IMG/VR virus record: IMGVR_UViG_3300030380_003667 | Location: 1 to 32,075 of that record | From: a virus | DNA: 32,075 bases | Reading direction: 5' to 3' (one strand) | Shown here: positions 10,401 through 16,873 of the stretch, in pieces | Position numbering within the stretch: position 1 is the first letter of the stretch | Layout: each line of letters opens with the position of its first letter | Notes under the pieces: model-generated | Database searches by the model: none | Told to the model about the DNA's origin: nothing | What the model saw: the letters and a program-made list of their open reading frames with translations, nothing else | Program-made: the position numbers and the translations under genes

Positions 10401-13279
10401 TGGATCAAGGAGAAAGATTATCGATACTGCAACGGTATCAAAACTACGTAGAAGATTTGGTTCGCATAGATAATACACAGCCTTTTTGGACACCCAATAA
10501 TGTGTTGCCTTTGGATATAGGAAACTTTAAAAAAATAATCGATGAGATACGAAACAAAGATGAGTCATTAAAAAATATTGGTTTGTCTCGAATGAAACCC
10601 TTCAAAGAAGAATACTATACACTTCCTTTGCTTAGTCGATCGTTTGAAACTCAACGTGTACAAAACATGGAACGTGCGATTACAAGTATGATTGATGATA
10701 CTCCAGACATGTTTGTTGATTTGAATCGAAGCACAAAGAGTATGATTAGTTTGAAGGACACAGAAGAACTAGCAGTGTCTCTCTTAAAACAAGTACGAGA
10801 AACATCTCATTTGGCAGTGAAATCTGGATTTTTGACAGATGAATCTTTGACCTTGATTTTGAATCAGATGAAAGAAAAGTTATTTGATGGTTTTGCAAAA
10901 GACGTATGGATAAATACAAGCAGAGATGTACAGAAATCATTTTTCCAAGAGTATCTGACAAAGATGGTTCGTGATAAAACTGCTGTTGTTAGTGATATGG
11001 ATGGTTTCTTCGCAGGTCTTTTTGATTCTGGTGTTTTGAAAAGTAACACCTTTGATACTTTGAGAATAGGTGTACGAGAGATTATTGAAAAGGTAAATAA
11101 AACTTTAAAGAAGATGAAGAAGAATCCTAAGAAGTTTGGTATTCTTGCAGAAGGTGATTCTTTAAAAGAACAAATAAAGATTGTAGAAGAACTTGAGAAA
11201 GCATTGCCTAGTTTGCTTGACTCAATGCAAGTAGATTATTTAAACAATCTAGTGATGAAAACAGGTGGAGTATATGAAGGATTGTTTTCAGAGCAGCTTG
11301 CAGCTATCAATAAGTATTTTACTCAATATGGTGTAGGAGCAGATTCTTTAGATGCAGCAATGAAAGAACTGTCTCCTCGTTTGCAATATATAGGATCGAA
11401 AAATATTGCTGTGATTGCAGGTATAGATATGGAATCACAGATAAAAAGTTTAGTTGAAATGAGTAATGGTATGACCTCTTCTCAACTTAGCAAGTATTTT
11501 GAACAGTTAGCAGGGTATAAGCAAAATAACCTTATTACTCCACAATATATTTTTTCTTATCTTGGTCAAGCACTTACTATGACTAGACGATGGGCAACAT
11601 CAAATATGTTGGGTGGTGCATATGAGTTAGCGTTGCGCTACTTTGGAACAAATGTTTTTACAGCACCATTTATATACTTGACTACATTGGGTGATAAATC
11701 AATGAAAGCAAGCACGTTTGCAAAGTTTACTGGTGCTGCATTTACTGGTGGTACACTTCCTGCATTAGAGAAACTTTTAAGCAAAGCAGGATTTACTACA
11801 GGGATCAAAAGCAATCGATATTTGTACGCACCTGCTGATGAAGTGATTATAAAAGCTCAACCAGGAGGTGCGGTTCGTGATTACACTGCAGGAGAGTTGA
11901 GAGCATTGGCTGAAGAATATGGCATTGATTACAGTCGTGCAGATGCAGATTTTTATGATACACAGTTTGAACGTTTCCTTATTGATGTAAAGCTGAATCC
12001 AGACGGTTCATCTAGGTATGGGGGTTCTTGGGGCAACACAAAAGAAATAGCAGGCAGCTTGTGGAAAACTATAATACGAAGAGCATGGGATAATATATCT
12101 GCATCTAGAAGAAATGTGTTTACAGAACTTGGAAGGTTTCAAGATGCTCAACAAAGACGTTTGGTGTTTATAGATTCGATTCAGAATGGAGAGACAATAC
12201 CTCAAGCAGCGGAAAAGGCAAGACGTTCGATACTAGATTACAATACATTATCTGACTTTGAAAAGCAGTATATGTTGAACGCATTTTATTTTTATTCGTT
12301 TACCAGAACCATGGGCGCGGAAGTTATCAATGCTTTTTATCGGGCTGCTATATCTGGAAACAATATACCATTCAAAGTTTTACAACTACAAAATGCAATC
12401 AATAGACAGTTGGCACAAGATTATGTAGATCAACAAGATACATTAAAGGGTCGTTTTTTCAACATTTATACAGGCACAGTTGATGGTATTGATATGTATG
12501 CAGGTGGTATGATGAATCCACAAGTGGATATGTTTGATTACATGTGCCGAGCATCTTTGATAGTGGCTAGTCCATTTGTTGATAAAGATCCTTTTGTTCA
12601 AGAACAGGAAAGTTTAATACAAAAAATATCAACATCATTTATGATAGCAGGTATTGAAGGTGGAAAAACTTTAATAAAGGGAAATCCTTTTGTTTCATTG
12701 GCTTATGAAGGAGCAACTGTAGATTGGGGTAAACGTCCTATACCATTCCCATCTGAGTTGATATCTGAAGCAGAACAATCTGGAAGATTGCCAGAAATAA
12801 TCAAGCAATATGGTTTGGTAAAAAGACCATACAAAACAGCAGGTAGACCTTTAAGCTCTCAAGGAGACTATTGGGATTTTCCTACTACTCCTGATGGCAA
12901 ATCGAAGTATATAAAGTATTTGTCACATCGTGCAATAGGTTTGACAGCATTTAATATTATTGCTTACAAGGGAGGATGGGTAGCTGCACAATCACGTGGA
13001 CAAAAAGAAAGAACAAGAGCAAGTATTTATGCTCGTCAAGATTTGACAATACCAGATCCGAATGACCCTACTAAGACTATTGTGATAAAAGATTTTACAT
13101 CTTATGCAAAGTCTATTGGTAGAGGTGATTTAACATTATCTCCTAATGTGTTGTATACTTTATATCGTTTGGGTCAAACTCCATTAAAAAGCGTTCCTAT
13201 AGAAACAGTGGAAGAAAGAATCTTACGTGATATAAAAAACACACAAGAAAAGATACTAAAAGGATTACCTAAGGAATAA
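7481..13279 (+). CDS. Giant internal virion/DNA-ejection protein
   Basis: This 1932 aa protein takes up about 18% of the genome. The first 350 residues are charged and helical. A Gly/Ala/Pro-rich patch follows near residue 330, then a long helical body. The last 600 residues contain hydrophobic segments (for example NVFTAPFIYLTTLGD and FYFYSFTRTMGAEVINAF) typical of the C-terminal domain of very large podoviral ejection proteins. T7 gp16, the functional analogue, carries a lytic transglycosylase domain at its N terminus. I could not see that motif here, so this protein may lack peptidoglycan hydrolase activity. Placement after two smaller core proteins supports the call. Confidence 0.75.
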   Translation: MATPQTMEEAKAELERLRLSLGAGEITLEEYAKQSGPIMRQMNVYLIRQTKPKEPDLPQDAVLRNQIRENQPKLIYGQVRREAELDALKGEDESLEDRFAKATQEVERQLYPQRFKTKEFEEPIPAQVMVSNVRDPVKGLVRDSETGELREAGFFELLGEGMKRQVLQTPRQKRLVEEEYAQKDRQLVQRLKEEGKTRKQIESALNMERMVRESPLVGDTIIEDETRAMVVESPLEWGMRTFLNTGSAALAPLVKEAQDVVSVLTGAPVSTRKDAGYQKTERDEYGMQFITNFLLNQGVMSQQQAQLNPADENYDGLLNIATQGSTGSLILGIMGETAATPTPVGIPGEAAKAINLSKRLATKPLRASKSVKAQKVANAINNPIEGARYHGQRVEIDEALRTVDEGQTAQKLEEEIASRGGVINRSSLREKAAQRTGDISGSIAVLKSATEAPENIKAGIINYDDLDLPQSSFLKGIFDNKKTISIDEAKQKVKNFEDRISTFPKDGKEVVALRRVNQVSEDARNFILKGEKPKTDAKIINRNATKARWMNQNIWEIVGTSVPKRLRKDWTLGRELTLKSFQTPLTVDEIMDLGKSWKKLDDANVWDDIPKGFESYKNIYDSVRGSVADVMRDNFLKNIPDDFIYVSKDVAVPIKSYKSPTFKTYKTEIQKLLKFTPQVKGDEVFYLMNDDALNALRQRQKRTGMQLPKNIDESLQAKVPLTMRQMQDLTSTVSGDIALELLDGVRLKTGTLTSQMARLPEGTPRQTLIKTGSTPASFTIQRKGLANALRLIITGNPILNKFSGRLTKNLKKMSPRFFGVPKADLPPTFQRFSDEITRANNAAMDQVLDRYKRSAQAIKDPTEAFNAVLRKDLDLGVQQYKTQRLEQAVRKDLPVEDIAKYAESERLLEQNILEEKYGQTYVKDFLEEQGIKSRDDFMDNIDFIESNMSTVLDTTARLKQWKASLADFFTSAKMDQGERLSILQRYQNYVEDLVRIDNTQPFWTPNNVLPLDIGNFKKIIDEIRNKDESLKNIGLSRMKPFKEEYYTLPLLSRSFETQRVQNMERAITSMIDDTPDMFVDLNRSTKSMISLKDTEELAVSLLKQVRETSHLAVKSGFLTDESLTLILNQMKEKLFDGFAKDVWINTSRDVQKSFFQEYLTKMVRDKTAVVSDMDGFFAGLFDSGVLKSNTFDTLRIGVREIIEKVNKTLKKMKKNPKKFGILAEGDSLKEQIKIVEELEKALPSLLDSMQVDYLNNLVMKTGGVYEGLFSEQLAAINKYFTQYGVGADSLDAAMKELSPRLQYIGSKNIAVIAGIDMESQIKSLVEMSNGMTSSQLSKYFEQLAGYKQNNLITPQYIFSYLGQALTMTRRWATSNMLGGAYELALRYFGTNVFTAPFIYLTTLGDKSMKASTFAKFTGAAFTGGTLPALEKLLSKAGFTTGIKSNRYLYAPADEVIIKAQPGGAVRDYTAGELRALAEEYGIDYSRADADFYDTQFERFLIDVKLNPDGSSRYGGSWGNTKEIAGSLWKTIIRRAWDNISASRRNVFTELGRFQDAQQRRLVFIDSIQNGETIPQAAEKARRSILDYNTLSDFEKQYMLNAFYFYSFTRTMGAEVINAFYRAAISGNNIPFKVLQLQNAINRQLAQDYVDQQDTLKGRFFNIYTGTVDGIDMYAGGMMNPQVDMFDYMCRASLIVASPFVDKDPFVQEQESLIQKISTSFMIAGIEGGKTLIKGNPFVSLAYEGATVDWGKRPIPFPSELISEAEQSGRLPEIIKQYGLVKRPYKTAGRPLSSQGDYWDFPTTPDGKSKYIKYLSHRAIGLTAFNIIAYKGGWVAAQSRGQKERTRASIYARQDLTIPDPNDPTKTIVIKDFTSYAKSIGRGDLTLSPNVLYTLYRLGQTPLKSVPIETVEERILRDIKNTQEKILKGLPKE

Positions 13280-13281
13280 GT

Positions 13282-13662
13282 ATGGAACACTACAAACTTT
13301 TAGAAAGGTACAACGAGGAGGTTGGTACAAACTTTGTGGGTTTTGATTTGCTCCCTACACAGCGTGGCTATCGAGCCTATCCAACATTGAGTGGTACATT
13401 GTCTGCGCTTTGGATATATGGTGATAGTTTGAGTGGAGCCAACAGTTTGACAGTGCGTGTGACTGAAGATGCAGATGGTGACAAGTGTATTATTGGAGAT
13501 ACACAGGTAGGACTATCGACAGGAATCACAACCAATACATTGACTAGTAGTGTAATCAAGATTGAGATTGACGTAGCAGATACCTGGCCTACGAAAGTTT
13601 GGGTAAAGACGGACACAGGAACTGTAAATGTTCGTGAAGTTAAAATCACTTGGAGAGTGTAA
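13282..13662 (+). CDS. Small beta-rich virion protein, unknown
   Basis: This is a 126 aa protein that starts two bases after the giant ejection gene. After about 30 residues it is almost entirely beta-like (alternating hydrophobics with Thr, Val, Gly and Asp) and ends in VREVKITWRV. It has no signal peptide and no Cys pairs. Its stop overlaps the next start (TAATG at 13660-13664). The size and context suggest a small tail or fibre-associated protein, but the identity is unknown. Confidence 0.65.
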   Translation: MEHYKLLERYNEEVGTNFVGFDLLPTQRGYRAYPTLSGTLSALWIYGDSLSGANSLTVRVTEDADGDKCIIGDTQVGLSTGITTNTLTSSVIKIEIDVADTWPTKVWVKTDTGTVNVREVKITWRV

Positions 13663-13934
13663 TGACAATCCCAAGTAATGTAGATGCGTTTGGAAATACA
13701 TCTGGTGCTTTTGGTACTGGAAGTAAAGAAGATGATGTCAGTACACAAATCAATGGTGTTACACAGACATTCGTTACTACTCTGGCCTTTAATACAGACA
13801 GTTTGGTGATATATTACAATGGAGTGAGACAGAGAACAGGGGTGGAAATCACTGTAGTCAATGCTCAAACATTTCAAACTTCATTCGTTCCCGAAACAGG
13901 GACTGTCCTTGTGGCAGTATATCAGCCTTTATAG
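13662..13934 (+). CDS. Short tail-fibre-type protein
   Basis: This is a 90 aa protein. The start at 13662 is preferred to the longer in-frame start at 13650 because it overlaps the upstream stop as TAATG and has GGAG seven bases upstream. After a Gly/Ser/Thr-rich leader comes a small beta domain (QTFVTTLAFNTDSLVIYYNG, then a Val/Thr-rich tail ending in VLVAVYQPL). This pattern of a short strand set, a YYNGVR-type turn and a hydrophobic end resembles the C-terminal domain of the next gene, which has VMVFRNGLLIE and YEVRYLA. The two may share a fold for trimer ends or receptor contact (inference). Confidence 0.65.
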   Translation: MTIPSNVDAFGNTSGAFGTGSKEDDVSTQINGVTQTFVTTLAFNTDSLVIYYNGVRQRTGVEITVVNAQTFQTSFVPETGTVLVAVYQPL

Positions 13935-13943
13935 GAGACTACC

Positions 13944-14807
13944 ATGGCTATTCAACTCGTAAGAAACCAACTCGTTGATTCGATTATCAACGTAGACAAA
14001 CTACTTGATGGTGCAGTATCGTACGCGAAGATTAATCCTTCAGACATCGAAACTTCACTTTCTGGTGGCTCAAGCAAACTTGCTTCTGCTGCTGCTATTA
14101 AAGCATATGTTGATGCTCAAGTACCCGATACCTTCCAAGGTGGAGACGGTATTGCTATCGATGCATCTGGAGATCCTGATGTAATCTCTGTTGATCTTGC
14201 TACCAATCCAGGTATGCAGTTTTCTTCTGGAAAGCTTGATCTTAAACTTAAGAGTGAATCTGGTGGTAGTCTTACCAAAGATGCAGACGGTATTTACATT
14301 GCTAATAGTGCAATCTCAAATGCTAAACTTGCAAACCGTACTATATCTGGTGTTGCGCTTGGTGGCAATCTTAATAACTTGAGTGCAGGAAATGGACTTA
14401 GCATGACAGCATACAATGGTTCTGCTGCTGTTTCTGACCTTACTATTGATCTTGATGGATCTACTCTTGCTGTTGGATCAAATGGTCTTAAGGTAGCTGA
14501 CGGTGGAATCGGATCAACCCAGATTGCAAATGCATCTGTGACTCCTGCTAAGGTCAGTTTTGCTCCTCAAGTAGACATCTTAAATATACAAGCAGCTACT
14601 GTTGCATACGCTCTTTCAGAAGAAGTTCCTTCTGGATTTGAGGCTGGTGTTATGGTCTTTCGTAATGGACTTTTGATTGAGCAGACTCAATCATCACCAT
14701 CTAGTCTTGATCAGTACCAGTTGACAACATCAGCAGGAACAAGTACAGTAACATTTGGCGCACAGCCATCTACTACTGATCGTTACGAAGTACGTTACTT
14801 GGCATAA
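13944..14807 (+). CDS. Tail fibre/spike-type protein
   Basis: This is a 287 aa protein with AGGAG upstream of an ATGGC start. The N-terminal 35 residues (RNQLVDSIINVDKLLDGAVS) are followed by repeated short units typical of trimeric fibre shafts: GDGIAIDASGDPDVISVDLA, SKLDLKLKSESGGSL, ISNAKLANRTISG and GLKVADGGIGSTQIANASV. A C-terminal beta domain follows. Similar units occur in many phage fibres. Leucine is written mostly as CTT here, as in the capsid gene, unlike the TTG/TTA-rich neighbours. That suggests a highly expressed structural gene. A terminator follows immediately. Confidence 0.75.
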   Translation: MAIQLVRNQLVDSIINVDKLLDGAVSYAKINPSDIETSLSGGSSKLASAAAIKAYVDAQVPDTFQGGDGIAIDASGDPDVISVDLATNPGMQFSSGKLDLKLKSESGGSLTKDADGIYIANSAISNAKLANRTISGVALGGNLNNLSAGNGLSMTAYNGSAAVSDLTIDLDGSTLAVGSNGLKVADGGIGSTQIANASVTPAKVSFAPQVDILNIQAATVAYALSEEVPSGFEAGVMVFRNGLLIEQTQSSPSSLDQYQLTTSAGTSTVTFGAQPSTTDRYEVRYLA

Positions 14808-14818
14808 TCTTTTCAAGT

Positions 14819-14851
14819 CCTCTCCCATCATAATGGGAGGGGCATTTTTTT
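14819..14851 (+). terminator. Rho-independent terminator after the fibre gene
   Basis: A 10-bp stem (arms 14819-14828 and 14833-14842, with one G-T pair) has a 4-base loop (CATA). Two bases later comes a run of seven T (14845-14851). It lies 12 bases after the fibre stop codon. It should end or attenuate late structural transcripts before the lysis genes. Confidence 0.9.
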
Positions 14852-14862
14852 CTGGAGTAATC

Positions 14863-15099
14863 ATGGATAAAGAGAAACTGATTAGTCTAATCTTAGGTCA
14901 AGGTGGTGCAACAGTTTTGGCATGTGTTGCGCTTTGGTATATATCACAGTTGTATGTCGAACAAATACAGACTATGATGGAGAAGTGCGATGGTGATCGC
15001 ATTATGTATCAGATGAACATTGAAAAACTATCTGCAAAGTTAGATGATATTTCTACAGATGTAAGAGTAATAAAAGATGCCCAAACGAAAAACCATTGA
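14863..15099 (+). CDS. Membrane protein, probable holin-like
   Basis: This is a 78 aa protein. The start at 14863 has GGAG six bases upstream; an earlier in-frame start at 14755 would run through the fibre stop region and the terminator and is rejected. One membrane segment lies at about residues 15-33 (ATVLACVALWYISQLYV), followed by a charged helical tail rich in Lys, Glu, Asp and Gln with coiled-coil character. A short hydrophobic N terminus plus a coiled-coil tail is common in small phage lysis proteins, and the endolysin gene lies about 650 bases downstream. Holin is therefore an inference from topology and position. Confidence 0.6.
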   Translation: MDKEKLISLILGQGGATVLACVALWYISQLYVEQIQTMMEKCDGDRIMYQMNIEKLSAKLDDISTDVRVIKDAQTKNH

Positions 15100-15394
15100 T
15101 AAATCAAAAATGAAATGCAACTCTCCTCGCTCATTACGCAAAGGAGAACCAGGGTTTGAAAAGAAAAAGAAAGTTGTACTTGGTTGCAAATCAGGGAGAC
15201 AACAGTTGATAAAGTATGGAGCGAAAGGATATGAACACAACTATTCTGACTCTGCAAAATCATCATTTCGCGCACGACACAAATGCTCATCGAAAAAGAA
15301 TCCTTTGACAGCAGGCTATTGGGCTTGCAAAGATCTTTGGCCAGGAGGAAAGAAAACAAAAAGACCTAGTGCAAAGAAGAGAACAAGGAGATAA
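15077..15394 (+). CDS. Small basic Lys/Cys-rich protein (DUF6321-like pattern)
   Basis: This 105 aa protein is strongly basic, with Lys/Arg clusters at both ends. Its central part (KVVLGCKSGRQQLIKYGAKG, SFRARHKC, TAGYWACKDLWPGG) follows the order I know from a small phage/environmental family in which a VKFGxxG block is followed by SFKARH and a YWA motif. That recollection was not checked by search. It overlaps the preceding gene by 23 bases and precedes another basic gene with only one base between them. It could bind DNA or RNA; four Cys residues (14, 37, 70 and 83) might bind metal. The function is unknown. Confidence 0.65.
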   Translation: MPKRKTIDKSKMKCNSPRSLRKGEPGFEKKKKVVLGCKSGRQQLIKYGAKGYEHNYSDSAKSSFRARHKCSSKKNPLTAGYWACKDLWPGGKKTKRPSAKKRTRR

Positions 15395-15395
15395 G

Positions 15396-15578
15396 ATGGG
15401 TTGTGGTTGTAAAAATAATATGTCCAACAAATATGGAGGCACCATGTATGGAAAGAAAAGTACCAAGAAGGTAAACAAGAAAGAAGCTAAAGCGTATAGT
15501 GGAACAAAGGTACGTAAAGGTGGAATGAAGAAACCATCTGCGAAAGTTTTTCGTGGTTATACATATCGAGAATACTAA
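15396..15578 (+). CDS. Small basic protein with MGCGCKNN start
   Basis: This is a 60 aa protein. The start at 15396 is chosen because AAGGAGA sits just upstream; an earlier in-frame start at 15369 has no such site. It opens with Met-Gly-Cys-Gly-Cys and is rich in Lys, Gly and Tyr, with a Tyr-rich end (RGYTYREY). Phage genomes often carry short proteins with this opening near lysis or packaging genes, but I know no function. Its stop overlaps the following start as TAATG. Confidence 0.65.
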   Translation: MGCGCKNNMSNKYGGTMYGKKSTKKVNKKEAKAYSGTKVRKGGMKKPSAKVFRGYTYREY

Positions 15579-15760
15579 TGCCAAAGATAGACATTACTCC
15601 TGCATCATGGGTGCAGATCTTTGCATTGATTGGTAAACTTGTCAACTATGCTCAAGGTGGTTTTACTCCTACAGAAAAAGAAGAACTTGTAAAAGATCTT
15701 CTCGCTGTGCTTGGTGTTTTGGCTGCTGACATTGGCGAGGACTTTGATGCCGAAAGGTAA
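15578..15760 (+). CDS. Small protein with amphipathic helices, unknown
   Basis: This is a 60 aa acidic protein coupled to the gene before (TAATG) and overlapping the endolysin start by 14 bases. Two hydrophobic helices are visible (SWVQIFALIGKLVNYA and ELVKDLLAVLGVLAADIG). They are separated by a polar turn with TPTEKEE. They are weakly hydrophobic for membrane segments. The position directly before the amidase would suit a holin, pinholin or lysis regulator, but the helices could equally belong to a soluble protein. Confidence 0.6.
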   Translation: MPKIDITPASWVQIFALIGKLVNYAQGGFTPTEKEELVKDLLAVLGVLAADIGEDFDAER

Positions 15761-16175
15761 ACGTAATATAAAAAAAATCATCATACATCACAGTGCTAGT
15801 CCTGTGTCAACAACGGTTGAAGACATCGATCGTTGGCATAAAGCACGTGGATGGAGAGGGATAGGTTATCATTATGTGTGCCTTGAAGATGGGTCTATTG
15901 AGACAGGTAGAAATATAAATCGATCTGGCGCACATACCAAGGGATACAACAAAGATAGTATTGGTCTTTGTGTTACTGGCAACTTCCAAGATTATCATTG
16001 TCCTAAACCTAGATTTGATAAGTTGATGACTTTCGTGGGTGAACTTATTGAGCAACATGATTTATCATGGGATCATGTCTATTATCATAAACAGTTTGGA
16101 AATACAGCCTGTTGTGGAAGATTTTTGATTGAACAGTTAAAGCAATACTTAAAGGGAAGACGTTGTCAATGTTGA
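15747..16175 (+). CDS. N-acetylmuramoyl-L-alanine amidase endolysin (T7 lysozyme type)
   Basis: This 142 aa protein has the full length of a single Amidase_2 domain. It cleaves the bond between muramic acid and L-alanine in peptidoglycan. Visible features are the zinc ligands His14 (in IIIHHSAS), His114 and Cys122 (HKQFGNTACCGR), the Gly-Tyr-His block around residue 41, and SIGLCVTGNF at 71-80. The order matches T7 lysozyme (known family with His, His and Cys ligands). No signal peptide is present, so export needs a holin. The start at 15747 has GAGGA just upstream; a longer frame from 15711 would overlap the previous gene further. T7 lysozyme also inhibits T7 RNA polymerase, but no such polymerase is encoded here. 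Confidence 0.93.
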   Translation: MPKGKRNIKKIIIHHSASPVSTTVEDIDRWHKARGWRGIGYHYVCLEDGSIETGRNINRSGAHTKGYNKDSIGLCVTGNFQDYHCPKPRFDKLMTFVGELIEQHDLSWDHVYYHKQFGNTACCGRFLIEQLKQYLKGRRCQC

Positions 16176-16474
16176 AGAAGTTTTTAAAAAGACATCTTGT
16201 ACATGGTGAACTTAAGAAGATTGCTATACGTGCAGGTATACATCAGAACAGTGTGTATGCTTGGGTGAAGGGACGCAATCAGCCATCGGTTGTTTCTCTT
16301 ATATGGTTTTTTCGCGCATTGTCAGAGATCAAAGAGAAAGACTATGTGCTATTATGGATAGAGTATTTGTTTACTCTAGAGGGAAGTAAAGATGCCAATA
16401 AAGAAGTACAAGAGTGGTTACAAAGTCAAAGGGACAAAGACCAAGAAAGCTATGACCAAGAAGAAGGCTGTTAA
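16169..16474 (+). CDS. Helix-turn-helix DNA-binding protein
   Basis: This is a 101 aa protein. The start at 16169 (ATG) is preferred over TTG at 16163, with AAGGGA upstream, and it overlaps the amidase stop. Residues about 14-50 (GELKKIAIRAGIHQNSVYAW followed by KGRNQPSV) form a classic helix-turn-helix of the Cro/XRE kind. A hydrophobic helical part follows, then an acidic tail. The tail (from about residue 75) overlaps a second reading frame at 16392-16520. It could regulate late or lysis transcription, but its operator is unknown. Confidence 0.75.
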   Translation: MLKKFLKRHLVHGELKKIAIRAGIHQNSVYAWVKGRNQPSVVSLIWFFRALSEIKEKDYVLLWIEYLFTLEGSKDANKEVQEWLQSQRDKDQESYDQEEGC

Positions 16475-16520
16475 ACAACAGAAAGCAATCTACGCTAGGA
16501 AGAAAAATGGCAAAAGATAG
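16392..16520 (+). CDS. Very small Lys-rich protein (42 aa)
   Basis: The frame starts at ATG 16392 with AGAGGGA about seven bases upstream and encodes 42 aa, of which about 18 are Lys or Arg (MPIKKYKSGYKVKGTKTKKA at the start, AVKQQKAIYARKKNGKR at the end). It overlaps the end of the helix-turn-helix gene by 83 bases in another frame and the start of the next gene by 14 bases. Short proteins ending in an Ala-Ile-Tyr-Ala-Arg-Lys type motif are common in phages in my recollection. Both the strong ribosome site and protein-like content favour it being real. No function is known. Confidence 0.5.
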   Translation: MPIKKYKSGYKVKGTKTKKAMTKKKAVKQQKAIYARKKNGKR

Positions 16521-16839
16521 CTGTTACAAAAAGGTCAAGAAGTCTTACAAGAAGTTTCCGAGCGCACGTGCAAGTCAAGCGATAGCCAAGTGCCGAAAGG
16601 GAAAGGGGAAGGTACGCAAAACAAAAGCAGGTACATCCTTGAAACGATGGGAAAAGGAGAAGTGGGTAGACACACGTACAGGAAAAGCGTGTGGTGCAAA
16701 GACAAACAAGAAACAGTATTGTAGACCTACCAAAAAAGTCTCAAGCAAAACTCCAAAGACTGCATCACAAATATCTCCTGCAAAGAAACGTGCTAACATT
16801 CGTCGGAAGTCTCAAGGAAAACGAGCTAAGAAAGCATAG
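16507..16839 (+). CDS. Basic DUF5872-like protein
   Basis: This is a 110 aa protein. TAGGAAG lies shortly before the start. It is extremely basic (Lys/Arg-rich at both ends) with a conserved-looking core: KRWEKEKWVDTRTGKACGAK, then QYCRPTKKVSSKTPKT. I recognise this as the small family found in large algal viruses and phages called DUF5872; the match is from memory. Five Cys residues (positions 6, 29, 57, 67 and others nearby) could bind metal. It is the last of a run of very basic small genes and may act on nucleic acid, but no function is established. Confidence 0.7.
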   Translation: MAKDSCYKKVKKSYKKFPSARASQAIAKCRKGKGKVRKTKAGTSLKRWEKEKWVDTRTGKACGAKTNKKQYCRPTKKVSSKTPKTASQISPAKKRANIRRKSQGKRAKKA

Positions 16840-16873
16840 GTGTGTTACAAATAAATACACACACTGGTGCAAT

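Noticed and set aside
13377-13877. Minus-strand frame of 166 codons
   Set aside because: It lies antisense to three coupled plus-strand genes with protein-like content and has no ribosome site in a sensible place.
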